From assembly GCA_033032865.1 (NCBI GenBank), contig JAWHQI010000263.1, forward strand, positions 1,426,001 through 1,490,000: a stretch of DNA of 64,000 nt. Reading direction: 5' to 3'. A program made the position numbers and the translations under genes. Shown in pieces: positions 43,315 to 52,810 of this stretch. Below the pieces are notes generated by a model. The model saw only the letters and a list, made by a program, of their open reading frames with translations. It ran no database searches and was not told the DNA's origin. The DNA is from Dactylorhiza incarnata (taxonomy: Eukaryota > Streptophyta > Magnoliopsida > Asparagales > Orchidaceae). Within the stretch, counting starts at the first letter, position 1, and each line of letters begins with the position of its first letter.

Positions 43315-43590
43315 CGAAGTCTGAGCCCGAGCTGAGAAGACAAGAAGACAGAATGCTTTAATAGGCGAGTATCAAAAAGTAGATCGCGCAGAATCTGCAA
43401 TTCAACAAGCTAAAGTTATCAGGATGGCGAGCATCATTCCTCGAGCTGCGAGGAGGACTACGAGATCGCCGAGGAGGGGATCTCCTTCCTCGGTGAGGAG
43501 AGGATCTATGGTGCCCAACACCTCGCCGGGTGGAATGAGTCCCAACAGTCTGCTCCCTGCCGCGAGAAGCGTCCCCTTGGTCGCGACCAT

Positions 43591-44441
43591 CTACTGGTCT
43601 CCCTCCTCCCCTTGGAGCAAAGAACCCGGAAGAACCCCCAACCCCCCTCGGCGCGAGGATTCCCCCAGATGGGTTGATGGAGCCGCAGAAAACAAAGGGT
43701 GCTGATCGCCCTGGATATCGCCGGCAGGAGGAGGGAACAGAGGAGGTGGCGGAAGCTTCTCAGCGGGCAGCTGCGAACTGCTCGCCAGCTCTGATTGATT
43801 GAAAGGCGGTGGCGGTGGAGGCGCGCCACTCACCGAAGGAGCCCTCTGCTCGCTCGACGACCTCTTCTCCAAAAGGGAGATGTGGAGGATCCGAACTGAG
43901 CCGCCACGGCGCGACCCCTCCCCAGCTCCAGGCGAGATCATCGGAGATGATCGCAAAGGAAGAGCGGCCAAAGTCTCCTCCCGAGCATCAATGATCGGCG
44001 AATCTGCGAGTATCAGAAAGCGACAGAACCTCGCTAGCAATGTTGAAATCAGCGAACTAAACCAAAAAGGTGGCGAGTAGGTAGCACCACCTCGCACAGG
44101 TGCGACGTCCGGTGGATTCGGGGTCGAGGTCCCCACCGTACTCGCCCCCGCGGCGACATTTGGTATAGGAGGATCAGTTGCAGGCGAGTCGCCCTCACGA
44201 GAAAGACCCAAGTCGTCAAGCATCTGCTGGGTACCGGCGACTAAAGAATCAGCGACATTCTCCGAGGCGGTGGCATCCTTCTTTCTACCTTTCTTCCTCT
44301 TCTTCTTTTCAAACCTCTTCCTCTTCTTGGAATCAAGGAAGGCCTCAAGCTCGGCGTCGCGAGCAGGCTTCCGAGACGGTGGCAGCATACCCAGAAGATC
44401 GCCATGTCAACATCAGCTTCCTCGGCATGAGTGCGCGACAT
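43591..44441 (-). pseudogene. Gag-like N-terminal piece with Lys-rich and Pro-rich segments
   Basis: Starts MSRTHAEEADVDMAIF at 44441. A frame change at about 44390 leads into a Lys/Arg-rich segment (DSKKRKRFEKKKRKKGRKKD) and then a long Ser/Pro-rich region to 43591. A minus-strand TATA-like CTATATATAG is about 50 bp upstream (44489-44498). The low-complexity content fits the middle of plant gypsy-type gag-like proteins. It is not independently identifiable. Confidence 0.45.
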
Positions 44442-44469
44442 CTTTAGTGAGATAAGAAAGGCCGTGCCA

Positions 44470-45253
44470 TCAGAGACCCCTCCCCCTCTATATATAGAGT
44501 CCAGAAGCCAGCCGTGTGACTGTCGAGTATGTCATAATACTCGCCCAAAGCAGCTCGTCGAATAAAGGTTGGATGATTCTTTCCGAGCAACTGTGTTACT
44601 CGCAAAGAGCGGGGATTGTGTACAACCCTCATTCTCCGAGGGTGGGCCCGCTCAAAGCCACGTAGGCAGAAGTCAAGGTCAAAGGGTCAACACAGAAGTC
44701 AACAGTTCAAGACACCAAGACAGCTCAGCCAGCATGAGCAGAAGAAGGCCTAGGCGAGTAAGGGTGCACTCGTGCGAGTAGCCCGGATACTCGCCAAAAG
44801 GTGGGCGACCATAGGTGATACTCGCCTCTTCTATGGGGCAGATCGCCTCAATGTCGCTGGTCGCCGGGCAGGATCTGGGCTATAAAAACCCCCTACCCCT
44901 AGGTTTTCCTATAAATAGGACCCCAGGGGTACTTGAATTGGCACCTGAACTTGAGCTTTTGGAACTCAGCTTTTGAATTCTCGGACCCGTCATCCTTGGC
45001 CGCTACTCCCGGTACTAGCCAAGTCGGTGCCTTCCTCGTACCCTGTTCGGCCATTTTTTGGTTGTGGAGGGGAAGTCTCTTCTGAGCTTCCGGGTACGTG
45101 GTGGGACCTCCCTATCGCAGCGCCTGGGGTCCTATTTGTTGCTCTTCTAGCTTCTTCGTCGTTGACAGCCAAGTCATCTCGTTGGACTGCTGGGCAAGTA
45201 GCCTCCGGCTGCATTGATCCGAATTTTTTAGCCTAGAATTTTTCTGGCTTCAA
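44470..45253 (+). repeat. LTR fragment, plus orientation, with TATA box
   Basis: CTATAAATAGG at 44910-44920 is followed by a U5-like region with GGGTACGTGGTGGGACCTCC (45090-45110). The same order (CTATAAATAGAC, GGGTATGTGGTGGGACCTCC) occurs at 54612-54816, showing one LTR family. It ends abruptly at 45253 (GCTTCAACAC) where MULE copy B begins. GGCGAGT/ACTCGCC words are frequent. The open frames here lie on both strands and are not called. Confidence 0.6.
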
Positions 45254-45593
45254 CACAGGCCACAATTGTATTGTTCTTATTTGAAGCCCAAAAATGTAAA
45301 CATTTTGAATTGTAACAACAAAGCATTCGTTAAATTGTTATTTGCCGCCCAACAACATAACTTTGCGAAATAATATAGAATCATTTAATAGAAAAACCAA
45401 ACATAAAAGTACTTGTCGAGAATATTAAAGTCCCAAATATAATACATGTTATCATCCTTAACAAATCTCTAATACAAAATACATAAACTTCACACTCCTC
45501 CATAGTAGGAAAATTTGGATCATCACAATCATCTCCACTAGCATAAATATCAGAATCACATATTTTCCGTACCTGTATATAAAAACCAAGATG

Positions 45594-47160
45594 TTAATGT
45601 CCAATCAAATGTAAAATAATGTTAAAATAAATATTTGATGAATGCACTCTTACCGTCAACTTTGATTTCGTAGAAGACGATGTAGCTTGGGTGTTGGATG
45701 CTTCAGTGCAACTCTTCTTGTTATGACCTCTCATACCACAATTTGAGCACGTGTATTTCAGCTCATTCCTTTTGATTCCATATTTATGACTCTCTAACTC
45801 GTCTGCTTCTTTTCTCCTTGCATGCTTTGAAGGCCTTCCGAGTTTTTTGTGAATATTACTCCAAGGAACTATTGAGTTCAAATTTGTTGTCGGCCATTCT
45901 TTATATGATCTTATTGGATTTAGCAAGTGTTCGTATGCTTTCAAAAACATCTCTCTTCTATAATAATTTTCTACATAATCTTCCATATTTTCTCTTCGAT
46001 AGAATATGCATGAAGTCGCATGCACACAAGGTATACCTGTTAGATCTCAACGTCCACAACTACAACTTCTAGCATTTAGATCAACAATCCATTTATCTCC
46101 AATAAATCCTTCGACTTTAAACTTGTAATGACCATTCCATACTAAAATATAATTGTGGGCAATTTTTTATTATTTTCAATAATTTGTTGTATAGAATGAC
46201 ATATGTCTCCATTAAACTTGAAGAACACCTTATCTCTTTGTTGTATAGAAGATTAACAAACCATTTCCATGTTTTTGAATCTCTTTTAACACTACGACAT
46301 AAGCAATGGGTATACATATTGTTGTTGCCATCAACACCAACAACACATAACATCACTCCACTTGTTGATGTCCTCAAATGAGTCCCATCCAATCCTATGA
46401 TAGGACTGCATTCTGCCATAAAACATTTCTTAAATATACAACAAATATATAACTTTTTAAATATACATGTTTGTGAGGCTATATCATGCTTATATTTGAC
46501 TTTAATCGTTATGTCCGGATTGGTCCTATAGATTTCTTCAAAATAATCTCATAGTTTTGCGTATTGCTCCAATTCCATTCCACTAATCATCTTTGAAGCA
46601 TGTTTCTTAACTACGTACATCTTCCATATACTAAGAGTTGTTTGATTGTCCCTCTGCATTATTTCTTGCATTGAAGTAGCAGGCCACTCCGGATTACAAT
46701 GCTGTGAATTTGCATCTCTATAACAAGTGTGTTCCCCATTAATGTTCATGACTTAGAAAAGTTTTTTCATTCTTAGACATGAATGAAGCAAACATAACTC
46801 AACCACAATCGCATGTAACATGAATTTTGTCGCTACAATTTTTTGTAAACTTAAGGGGCTTTCCTTGTTTAGTTGCATATAACCTCACGACATCCCTAAA
46901 GTCCGAAGGCGTATTAAAACATAAGCCGATCTCGAACTCAAAATCGGAAGCATTTGCACCTCCTTCATAAACTTGAACGTCACGATATTTTCCTTTATGT
47001 GAATTGGAAGAAGACTGACTAGCCCGTTCTTTTACATGGTTTCCGACATTCGTAGGCAAAGGTTTATTTGATTCAGTTAGTTCACCAACTACTTCAATCT
47101 CATCATCTATATTTTCATCGGGTATCAAGTCATCTAACTCAAACTCAGTGTCATTCAAAT
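45594..47160 (-). pseudogene. MuDR-type transposase, copy B, broken
   Basis: The longest intact piece (46799-47158) starts MNDTEFELDDLIPDENIDDE and has the MuDR N-terminal domain (FRDVVRLYATKQGKPLKFTK). Then come the Cys/His block (46549-46740), the catalytic Asp region GLDGTHLRTSTSGVMLCVVG (about 46330-46400), and the Zn region ending with CSNCGMRGHNKKSC (45700-45750). Much of the SWIM finger is disrupted, with CGRx in place of CSCRCW. As in copy A, the second half of the DDE core is missing, so the deletion came before the duplication. Confidence 0.85.
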
Positions 47161-47635
47161 CATCACCAGTAAAAGAAGAATTACTCTCCTAAGAATCCTC
47201 ATCCTAGCAAGAGAATCAAGGTAGACAGAGTAAGAAGAACGAACCTACACAGAGGCAACGACGTTGCTAGCAGGTAGACGAGCACTGACGAAAGTTTTCT
47301 ATTGGACGATGGTGTTGCTAGGAGGTGCCCGCTGACGTTGCTAGCAGGTAGATGAACATCCAGAAAGGATAGACCCCGAGCCGACCCGTTGGGTCGCCTT
47401 TCACTTCTTCTATAAGGAAGTTTTCTATTAGACAACGACGTAGCTAGAAGGTGTGGCCGCCGCTATTGCTAATAGGTAGACGAGAAGAATGCACGCTGAC
47501 GGGAGTCAAGAACCCAGACCTGTAAGAAATGCTAGAAATTAATCCTGAATAACCTAATAGAGTGCAGAAACAAGTGAACGGACCAAAATAACCCTGACAT
47601 AATTGATCTAGGGTGCAAAGTGCAAGAATGTTGAA

Positions 47636-47638
<3 letters not shown>

Positions 47639-47697
<59 letters not shown>
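47639..47697 (+). repeat. 59-nt poly(G) tract
   Basis: An unbroken run of 59 G, about 75 bp from the MULE right end. It explains the poly-Pro open frames on the minus strand, which are not genes. It is the longest homopolymer in the window. Confidence 0.9.
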
Positions 47698-47698
<1 letters not shown>

Positions 47699-47770
47699 AT
47701 ATTTAAACATTCGGATCGAGTGCATTGTGCAAAACATGTTATTTTTTGGGGTGCATAGTGCCAAAAAGCC

Positions 47771-47779
47771 AAAAAGTTG
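47771..47779 (+). repeat. MULE target-site duplication, right (AAAAAGTTG)
   Basis: Differs at one of nine bases from 33424-33432. It directly follows the right terminal repeat. Confidence 0.8.
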
Positions 47780-47934
47780 AGAAGAAAGAAATCAAAATAC
47801 AGTATTGCACAACTCCAAATAAAGTGACCGATATTTTGACGAAACATACCCTTCCTAGGGTTCGTTTCAAAGAACTTCGCATGAAGATGGGGATTACGTA
47901 CCTACCTTACCGATTGAGAGGAGGTGTTAGATAA
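47780..47934 (+). pseudogene. Copia pol C-terminus, right part
   Basis: Continues the Copia reading interrupted at 33423: KKEIKIQYCTTPNKVTDILT then KHTLPRVRFKELRMKMGI. This is the usual end of Copia RNase H ('xIxxxYxxTxxQxADIxTKxLP'). A purine tract GAGAGGAGG lies just before the LTR start at 47935. Confidence 0.85.
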
Positions 47935-48621
47935 GCAGAGGTTTCAAAGAAGACAAGCCAGAGATAAATAACATAGAAAGAGCCAAAGCGATCTAGAAGC
48001 AGTACTAAAGTAAGCGGCGGTTAGCCGAAGACTACACACACTTCACTGACAAAGATGCAATATAATTAGTTAAATGAGAAACCCAAGATATATATATGCA
48101 TGTAACAAACGTCGCAGTCTAATTGTCAACCATTAAAATATATGCCGATATATATAATTTTCCATCAATTTGAGTTTAGGTTGAGATTAATATTGAGTGG
48201 GTAGATCTCTACCACAATTAGTTAATGTTAATATGCTTAATAATATTCTTATTCTGCCTAATCTCCATTATCAATTATATATAACTCAAGTTTGAACTTA
48301 TTGGAGGAAACAACATTGAGAATTCCTCAACGGAACTCATTGTTGGCACAAAACTTGCCAATTCTCACTAACACGCTCCACCATTACTGATTTCACGAGA
48401 GTTACTTAATATAAAGACAGCGGTCGCGAGCCCAAAAGAGTTGCGCAAGTATATTATTCGAATAAATGGATGGTATTACAATTTGAGGCCGCACTGCTAA
48501 CCTAGCTATGAGTGTAAAGAACTACCCCTACAACAATCAAATGAGGTTATGCAAGCGGGTAATGAGTCTATTTCTAGTATTTGGTCAACCTATTTCCTTA
48601 ATTATGTTCTCGCAGGCCAAA
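47935..48621 (+). repeat. Copia 3' LTR (right end uncertain)
   Basis: Starts TGTTAGATAAGCAGAGG directly after the polypurine tract that ends pol. It is AT-rich, with TATATATATGCATG near 48091 and TATATATAAT near 48150. The right end is not fixed; it may run up to the FAR1-type MULE at about 48622. 48295-48432 is duplicated at 35840-35989. No gene is seen. Confidence 0.6.
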
Positions 48622-49047
48622 AATTTTTTGGTAGCCACAGTGTATGGTTCTCCCGTGCCCAAATAAATAGGTTTTAACAACTGGGCCTCACATCCTATTT
48701 CCCCCCAAAATTCAACTTTTCCCTCTTTCTTCTCCTCCCCGTCGCTCAAAACGAACTCAACTGGAGCTTTTCTCTAGGGTTTCAGCACGACGCCGGCAAC
48801 TGGAGTTTTTCTCATCTCGCGTTTCAGCACGCCACCGACTCCACGCCCTAACTGCTCGTCAAGCCTCTCGGAGATTTCCTGATCTTCAGCCCCCTCCACT
48901 ACTCCAGGTTGTCATTTCTTGGTTCGAGCGACTGTGGCTTGTCTAATATAAAACTTCGAGGGTTTCAGCTCCACCATTGTCCTCCTGTCTTTAACTCCCG
49001 AAATACTCTGCAGGTGTTTGCCCCAGTTGTGAGAAGATCTGAACATA

Positions 49048-49868
49048 ATGCAGCAAGCATATGAGAAACAAGTTGTAGATAATTTTGGCAACGTGAGTCC
49101 TAAATCTTTCTCATCTTTTGAGTTTTACTGTCATTTTAGAACTGGAATTGTTTATTTTACAACTGGAATTGTTCAATTTACAACTGGAATTTTACAACTG
49201 GCATTGTTAATTTACAACTGGAATTTTTTCTAATGACAGAAAGGAACAATGGCATTCTCGATTGTTCAGAGTGAGGAGGAAGCATATGCTATGTACTGCG
49301 ACTATGCTCATAAAACTGGATTTAGTGTGCGGAAGCGAAATGTTGTTTATTGGACACACAAGACTATTATTAAGGGCCGAGGGTTTTGTTGCGCCAAAGC
49401 TGGTGTAAAGCGTTCAAAAACCGGAGCTTGACGAACATAAAAAATACCGTAAATTTCCTTGCATACAATTTCCTTGCAGATGAGGTGGGCGGTGTTGAAA
49501 ATGTGGGGTTTTGTAAGAGTGATGCTTATAATTTTGTCCAACGCGAAAGAAGAGCGCTAATAGACAGTGGGGATGCCATCAGCTTGTCCAAAATATTGCA
49601 GGAACGTCAATCTGAAGACAATATGTTCTCTTTTGATATCCAAACTGATGAGATGAATAGATTGATTAGTTTTTTTTGGATTGACGGGCAGAGCAAAATT
49701 GATTATGATTGTTTCGGCGACGTTATCGTGTTCGATACAACATATCGATTAAACAAATACAATTTGGCATGTGCACCCTTTATTGCTGTTAACCATCATT
49801 TGCAGAATATTTTTGTATGCGGAGCACAATTTGGCATGCACTTAATACTAACAGTAGCTCAATCATGA
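49048..49868 (+). pseudogene. FAR1-like MULE transposase, internally deleted
   Basis: ATG at 49048 opens a short exon (MQQAYEKQVVDNFGN) ending at a strong donor GTGAGT (49093). The acceptor at 49239 leads to a second exon with the FAR1 DNA-binding start SEEEAYAMYCDYAHKTGFSV. This stops at about 49430. The reading resumes at 49480 with EVGGVENVGFCKSDAYNFVQ and the MULE core DYDCFGDVIVFDTTYRLNKY, then ends at 49868 soon after NHHLQN. The FAR1 zinc part, the rest of the DDE domain and the SWIM finger are missing. Host FAR1/FHY3 factors derive from this family; this copy is only a relic. Confidence 0.85.
49135..49230 (+). repeat. ACAACTGGAATT short repeats in the FAR1 intron
   Basis: Five or six copies of (T)ACAACTGGAATT or variants lie in the putative intron 49093-49239. 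The same word recurs at 51235-51330 near the other end of the element. Confidence 0.75.
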
Positions 49869-50157
49869 GATGGTAGGTTATTTGGATGAGCCTTATTCTC
49901 AACTTTATTTTGATGGTAGGTTAGACAGTAGCTCAATCTCGGTTGACTTTGCATTTTATCAGCAAGAGGCAGATTAACATACTATAATTGAAATCAAAAC
50001 CCGTTGATATTATGCATGTTTACTGGAAATTTAACACTATAATTGAAACTGAGTAGGCATGTCCTTAGACATTGTCCAGAACTAACATATTACAACTAAC
50101 ATATTACATTTAAACATTGTCCAGAAGCAACAATTTCAGCAGGCCTCCATATTAAAT
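49869..50157. other. Spacer between the convergent FAR1 and Ulp1 genes
   Basis: AT-rich, no coding family. It should contain the 3' ends of both transcripts. CATATTACAACTAACATATTACA repeats of about 12 bp occur near 50088-50110. Confidence 0.5.
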
Positions 50158-50990
50158 TTAAACCATGTCCTGAAGCATTGAGGAGTGAAATGTTTTGAAG
50201 AATGAAGCAATAATTTCAGCTCTAAACTTCAGCATGTCCTTAGACCAGGTCTTGTGCCGACTCCAGTCAACCTCTCCCCTCAACAAGCTGGCCTCCATAT
50301 ATTTCATCACAAAAATGCCGCAATCATTTCCGCCTTCCTGAGTGGGAAGACCTTCAATTATGTGTAGTGGCCAATCAATTATGTGCAATGGAAGCACCTC
50401 ACATCTATCCTCTTGAAGATATCGTATATGCACACAAATATGCATGATTAAATGATGACAATCCTTTTTTTTGAAAATAACAGCAATTCAAGTTAACAAC
50501 ATGTTATTCGGCAGTGAATGTAATGTACATGATCCCGGAAAGAAGATCTATGCGTGGGATTCGGCAGTGAATCATAAAAGTCCCAGTGTCTGCCTTTCAA
50601 GTTTCCCACCAGCAGGACCTAATGACTGGAAACATGTATCGGCATTAGGATAACCTCGGCAGCTCCAAAAGACTGGGGGGTAATGTGCTCAACCAGCCTT
50701 CGGCTTGACTTGCCAGATCTTTTAAAGTACTATACAACAACAGAAAGAAGATTATCAAATCAGTAAACTTTAATGAAAACTACGGAAAATAAGATGATAC
50801 TATAATTACCTCGTGATTGGAAGAAACAAACAAGAAATTAATCATGTTATTTCCATCTTTCTCTTTGCGACTATTTAAAACATAAGCGTAGGCATCTAGA
50901 TGTGAGCTACACACCCACCCAACTCCTAGGATATCGATAATACTGGCTTTAGAAATAAAAATGTTGCCTTTCTCGATCACAATCGCGTTC
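50158..50990 (-). pseudogene. Ulp1-type cysteine protease carried by the MULE, likely inactive
   Basis: Three minus-strand exon-like pieces form a Ulp1 (SUMO protease-like) catalytic domain. The first, 50990-50811, reads GVGWVCSSHLDAYAYVLNSR and has an acceptor TTTATGCAG and donor GTAATT. The second, about 50730-50520, carries the catalytic His (codon 50624-50622) and Asp (50573-50571, FYDSLP). The third, 50445-50158, has the Gln (about 50340) and Cys (50322-50320) in GLPTQEGGNDCGIFVMKYME. The codon after His is TAG where the family has Trp, so the frame is broken in the catalytic motif. The substrate is unknown. Confidence 0.8.
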
Positions 50991-51700
50991 CTGCATAAAA
51001 GAAATATATATATATATATATATAAACTCTACAAAATAAACTAAATAAAACCAATTGACATACTGATCAGTGTATTGGCTAGAACCAGGCATCTGCAATC
51101 AGGAATGGAAAGTCATGGAAATTCAGCAGCTAAAATATGCCCAGATAAACTATGCATACAAAAACTATAGAGAAAAAAATTCATACAACAACTATACAGC
51201 CAAGATTCACCAGCTAACTAGATTAAGCATAAATTACAACTGGAACACTATAAATTACAACTGGAATGCAAACATTCTAACTGGAATTTAGAGAAATTAA
51301 AACTGGAAAACTATATCTTACAACTGGAATGGTGGAGCAGATTATACCTTCAGAGATTAGGTGTTGCCGGAAAAACTGGAGCTAAGGAGTGCCCGAAGCG
51401 TTTTACACAATGGTGCCGGAAAAACTGGAGCTTCTTTAGACAATGTTGGAGAAGCAAACCCTATTAAAGGTGGAAATGTAGAAAAATGTAAGGGCCACTT
51501 CGTTTTCACTTCGTTTCCCAATCAAGTAGGAACCCTAATAATGGCGCTCCGCGTATGGAAACCTCCAAGCGATCTGGTAGGAGGTCGGAAAAGTTCCCGG
51601 CGGCGTGCAGAAACCCTAGAGCAGCGAGCGGGTTGAGTTCGGAAGAGGAAAGCGCGAAGGAAATAATGGCGCTCGACGTCGTGCTGAAATCCTAGAGGAA
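50991..51700. other. Ulp1 promoter side of the MULE, no gene
   Basis: TATATATATATATATA at 51007-51023, ACAACTGGAAT-like repeats at 51235-51330, then sequence with CCGGAAAAACTGGAGC repeated at about 51366 and 51416. This should be the upstream region of the minus-strand Ulp1 gene. The plus-strand open frame at 51361-51636 has no family resemblance. Confidence 0.5.
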
Positions 51701-51819
51701 AGCTGCGGAAAAATTTTTGGAGGAGAAGAGGAAAAAGTTGAAATTGGATGTGGGGCCCAGCTATTGAAACCTATTTATTTGAGCACGGGAGAACCATACA
51801 TCGTGTGCACCAAAAAATT

Positions 51820-52240
51820 GTTGTTACCATATCTGAGTCATCGGTGATTGCCAATTTGGAAGATCTACCAAATTTAAAGATCGATAATCTGAGTCATCGT
51901 GATTGACAACTGTACAAATAGTTGTGTGATTAATAATGAAGCTAGATTAATTTATTATATATATATATATATTTATTTATTTATTCACTTTTAGTAGTTA
52001 AGTATTAATGGGGTTGCCATAAGCGTGTGAAGTAAGTGGAGTCGAGTGCCATTATATTTTAGCAAGTATTAAATTAGGACTAACACACACGTGTATGATG
52101 CTGACTAGCTGTTGATAACTATTTATAGAAACTATTAAATTAAATTCCTTATATAATAATATAACTATGATTATAAATTGTTTAATAAATATATTCCAGC
52201 TAAACAAACGCCAATTTATTCTTCTTCTTCTTCTTCTTCT
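51820..52240. other. AT-rich intergenic sequence
   Basis: Between the FAR1/Ulp1 MULE and the candidate gene. It contains a TA microsatellite (51955-51970) and a short repeat of 'ATCTGAGTCATCGGTGATTG' (51832 and about 51888). Nothing coding is recognised. Confidence 0.5.
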
Positions 52241-52252
52241 ACTATCTATATA
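52240..52252 (+). promoter_or_regulatory. Candidate TATA box of the 52304 gene
   Basis: CTATCTATATATG lies about 60 bp before ATG 52304, preceded by a CTT microsatellite (52217-52238). The spacing suits a plant core promoter with a short leader. Position and motif only. Confidence 0.4.
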
Positions 52253-52303
52253 TGTGCAGAGAGAGGGCGAAGAACTTCTTCCCCTGTAATTAATCTTTCT
52301 GCC

Positions 52304-52810
52304 ATGGAGATTCTGGGGAGCGAAAGTACAGTGATTGATAGTCACCTCCTCCGCCGACATCTCCGCAGCCATGGTGACTCCAAGCAAACACGAGAAGAAA
52401 CCCTCAGCGGCGGCGGCGACGATGACGTAGATTTGGGCGGCTGCTTTCCTCCGGTGTATTTCCGGCGATTTCAAATACAGAGTCAAAACAGAGCATGGAT
52501 GCCTTTCCCTTCCATGGATTCTGCCGGTTCCTACTCTCCTTCCCATTCCACGGAATCCACCGCCCGTTCCAGACCGCGTTCCCCATCCATGGAGCTGCAA
52601 GAAGTTGTCTTCGGCGAAAGTGGATATTGCCGGCGAACTCCGGGTTGCTGTGAAGACCGGGTAAAGACGCCGGTGCACGATCCGCTTCGCGCCAGTTTGA
52701 TGTTGGCCGCCGGCCGGAAAGATTATCGTTGCCAATGCCCGCCGGGCTACTGTCGCTGCCCTGTGCCCGCCGACGTCGTCGACTCCGTCCCATTCATTAC
52801 ATTCTTCTGA
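52304..52810 (+). CDS. Hypothetical protein, 168 residues, possible host gene
   Basis: ATG at 52304 (context TGCCATGG, close to the plant consensus) opens a frame of 168 codons that starts MEILGSESTVIDSHLLRRHL and ends VDSVPFITFF. It has an acidic stretch (GGGDDDVDLGG), a Ser/Pro-rich middle and a Cys-rich end (CQCPPGYCRCPVP). No signal peptide, membrane segment or known domain is visible. GC content rises across the frame relative to AT-rich flanks and a TATA motif lies upstream, which favours a real gene. The 227-codon minus-strand frame overlapping it looks like a shadow. I do not recognise the family. Confidence 0.45.
   Translation: MEILGSESTVIDSHLLRRHLRSHGDSKQTREETLSGGGDDDVDLGGCFPPVYFRRFQIQSQNRAWMPFPSMDSAGSYSPSHSTESTARSRPRSPSMELQEVVFGESGYCRRTPGCCEDRVKTPVHDPLRASLMLAAGRKDYRCQCPPGYCRCPVPADVVDSVPFITFF

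Larger units (their letters stand above)
33433..47770 (-). mobile_element. Mutator-like element (MuDR type), 14.3 kb, internally duplicated and invaded
   Basis: The left end GGCTTTTTGGTACAATGCAC (33433) and the right end read inwards GGCTTTTTGGCACTATGCAC (47770) form terminal inverted repeats with 21 of 23 matches including the following CCC. A 9-bp duplication flanks them. Two MuDR-type transposase relics (34109-35640 and 45594-47160) lie inside, both on the minus strand, with a trapped Athila-type element and another gypsy gag between them. Simple insertion into Copia pol is clear from the flanks. Confidence 0.8.
45254..48432 (-). repeat. Duplicated block, copy B (MULE interior, right end, Copia pol end and LTR piece)
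   Basis: Begins AGGCCACAATTGTATTGTTC like 33771. It follows copy A through the transposase to about 47310, then keeps the MULE right end (to 47770), the Copia pol end and LTR, up to AATATAAAGACAGCG near 48432, where copy A also ends. Copy B is thus the fuller version. Confidence 0.75.
48622..51819. mobile_element. FAR1/Ulp1 Mutator-like element with long terminal inverted repeats
   Basis: The left end (AAATTTTTTGG...GTGTATGGTTCTCCCGTG... AAATAAATAGGTTT) and the right end read inwards (AATTTTTTGG...GATGTATGGTTCTCCCGTG...) match for about 100 bp, including a CTTTTTCCTC-like pyrimidine stretch. Inside are a plus-strand FAR1-like transposase fragment and a minus-strand Ulp1-type protease. MULEs that carry a Ulp1 gene are known in plants (KI-MULE-like). 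A clear 9-bp target duplication was not found. Confidence 0.75.

Noticed and set aside
44973..45236. Open frames on both strands in the LTR fragment
   Set aside because: Overlapping shadows in an LTR U5-like region that is shared with 54.6-54.9 kb, where the frames are not kept.
52052..52735. A 227-codon minus-strand frame opposite the 52304 gene
   Set aside because: It overlaps the plus-strand frame almost entirely, is Arg-rich and includes a poly-Arg run from the CTT microsatellite; the plus frame has a better start and promoter context.
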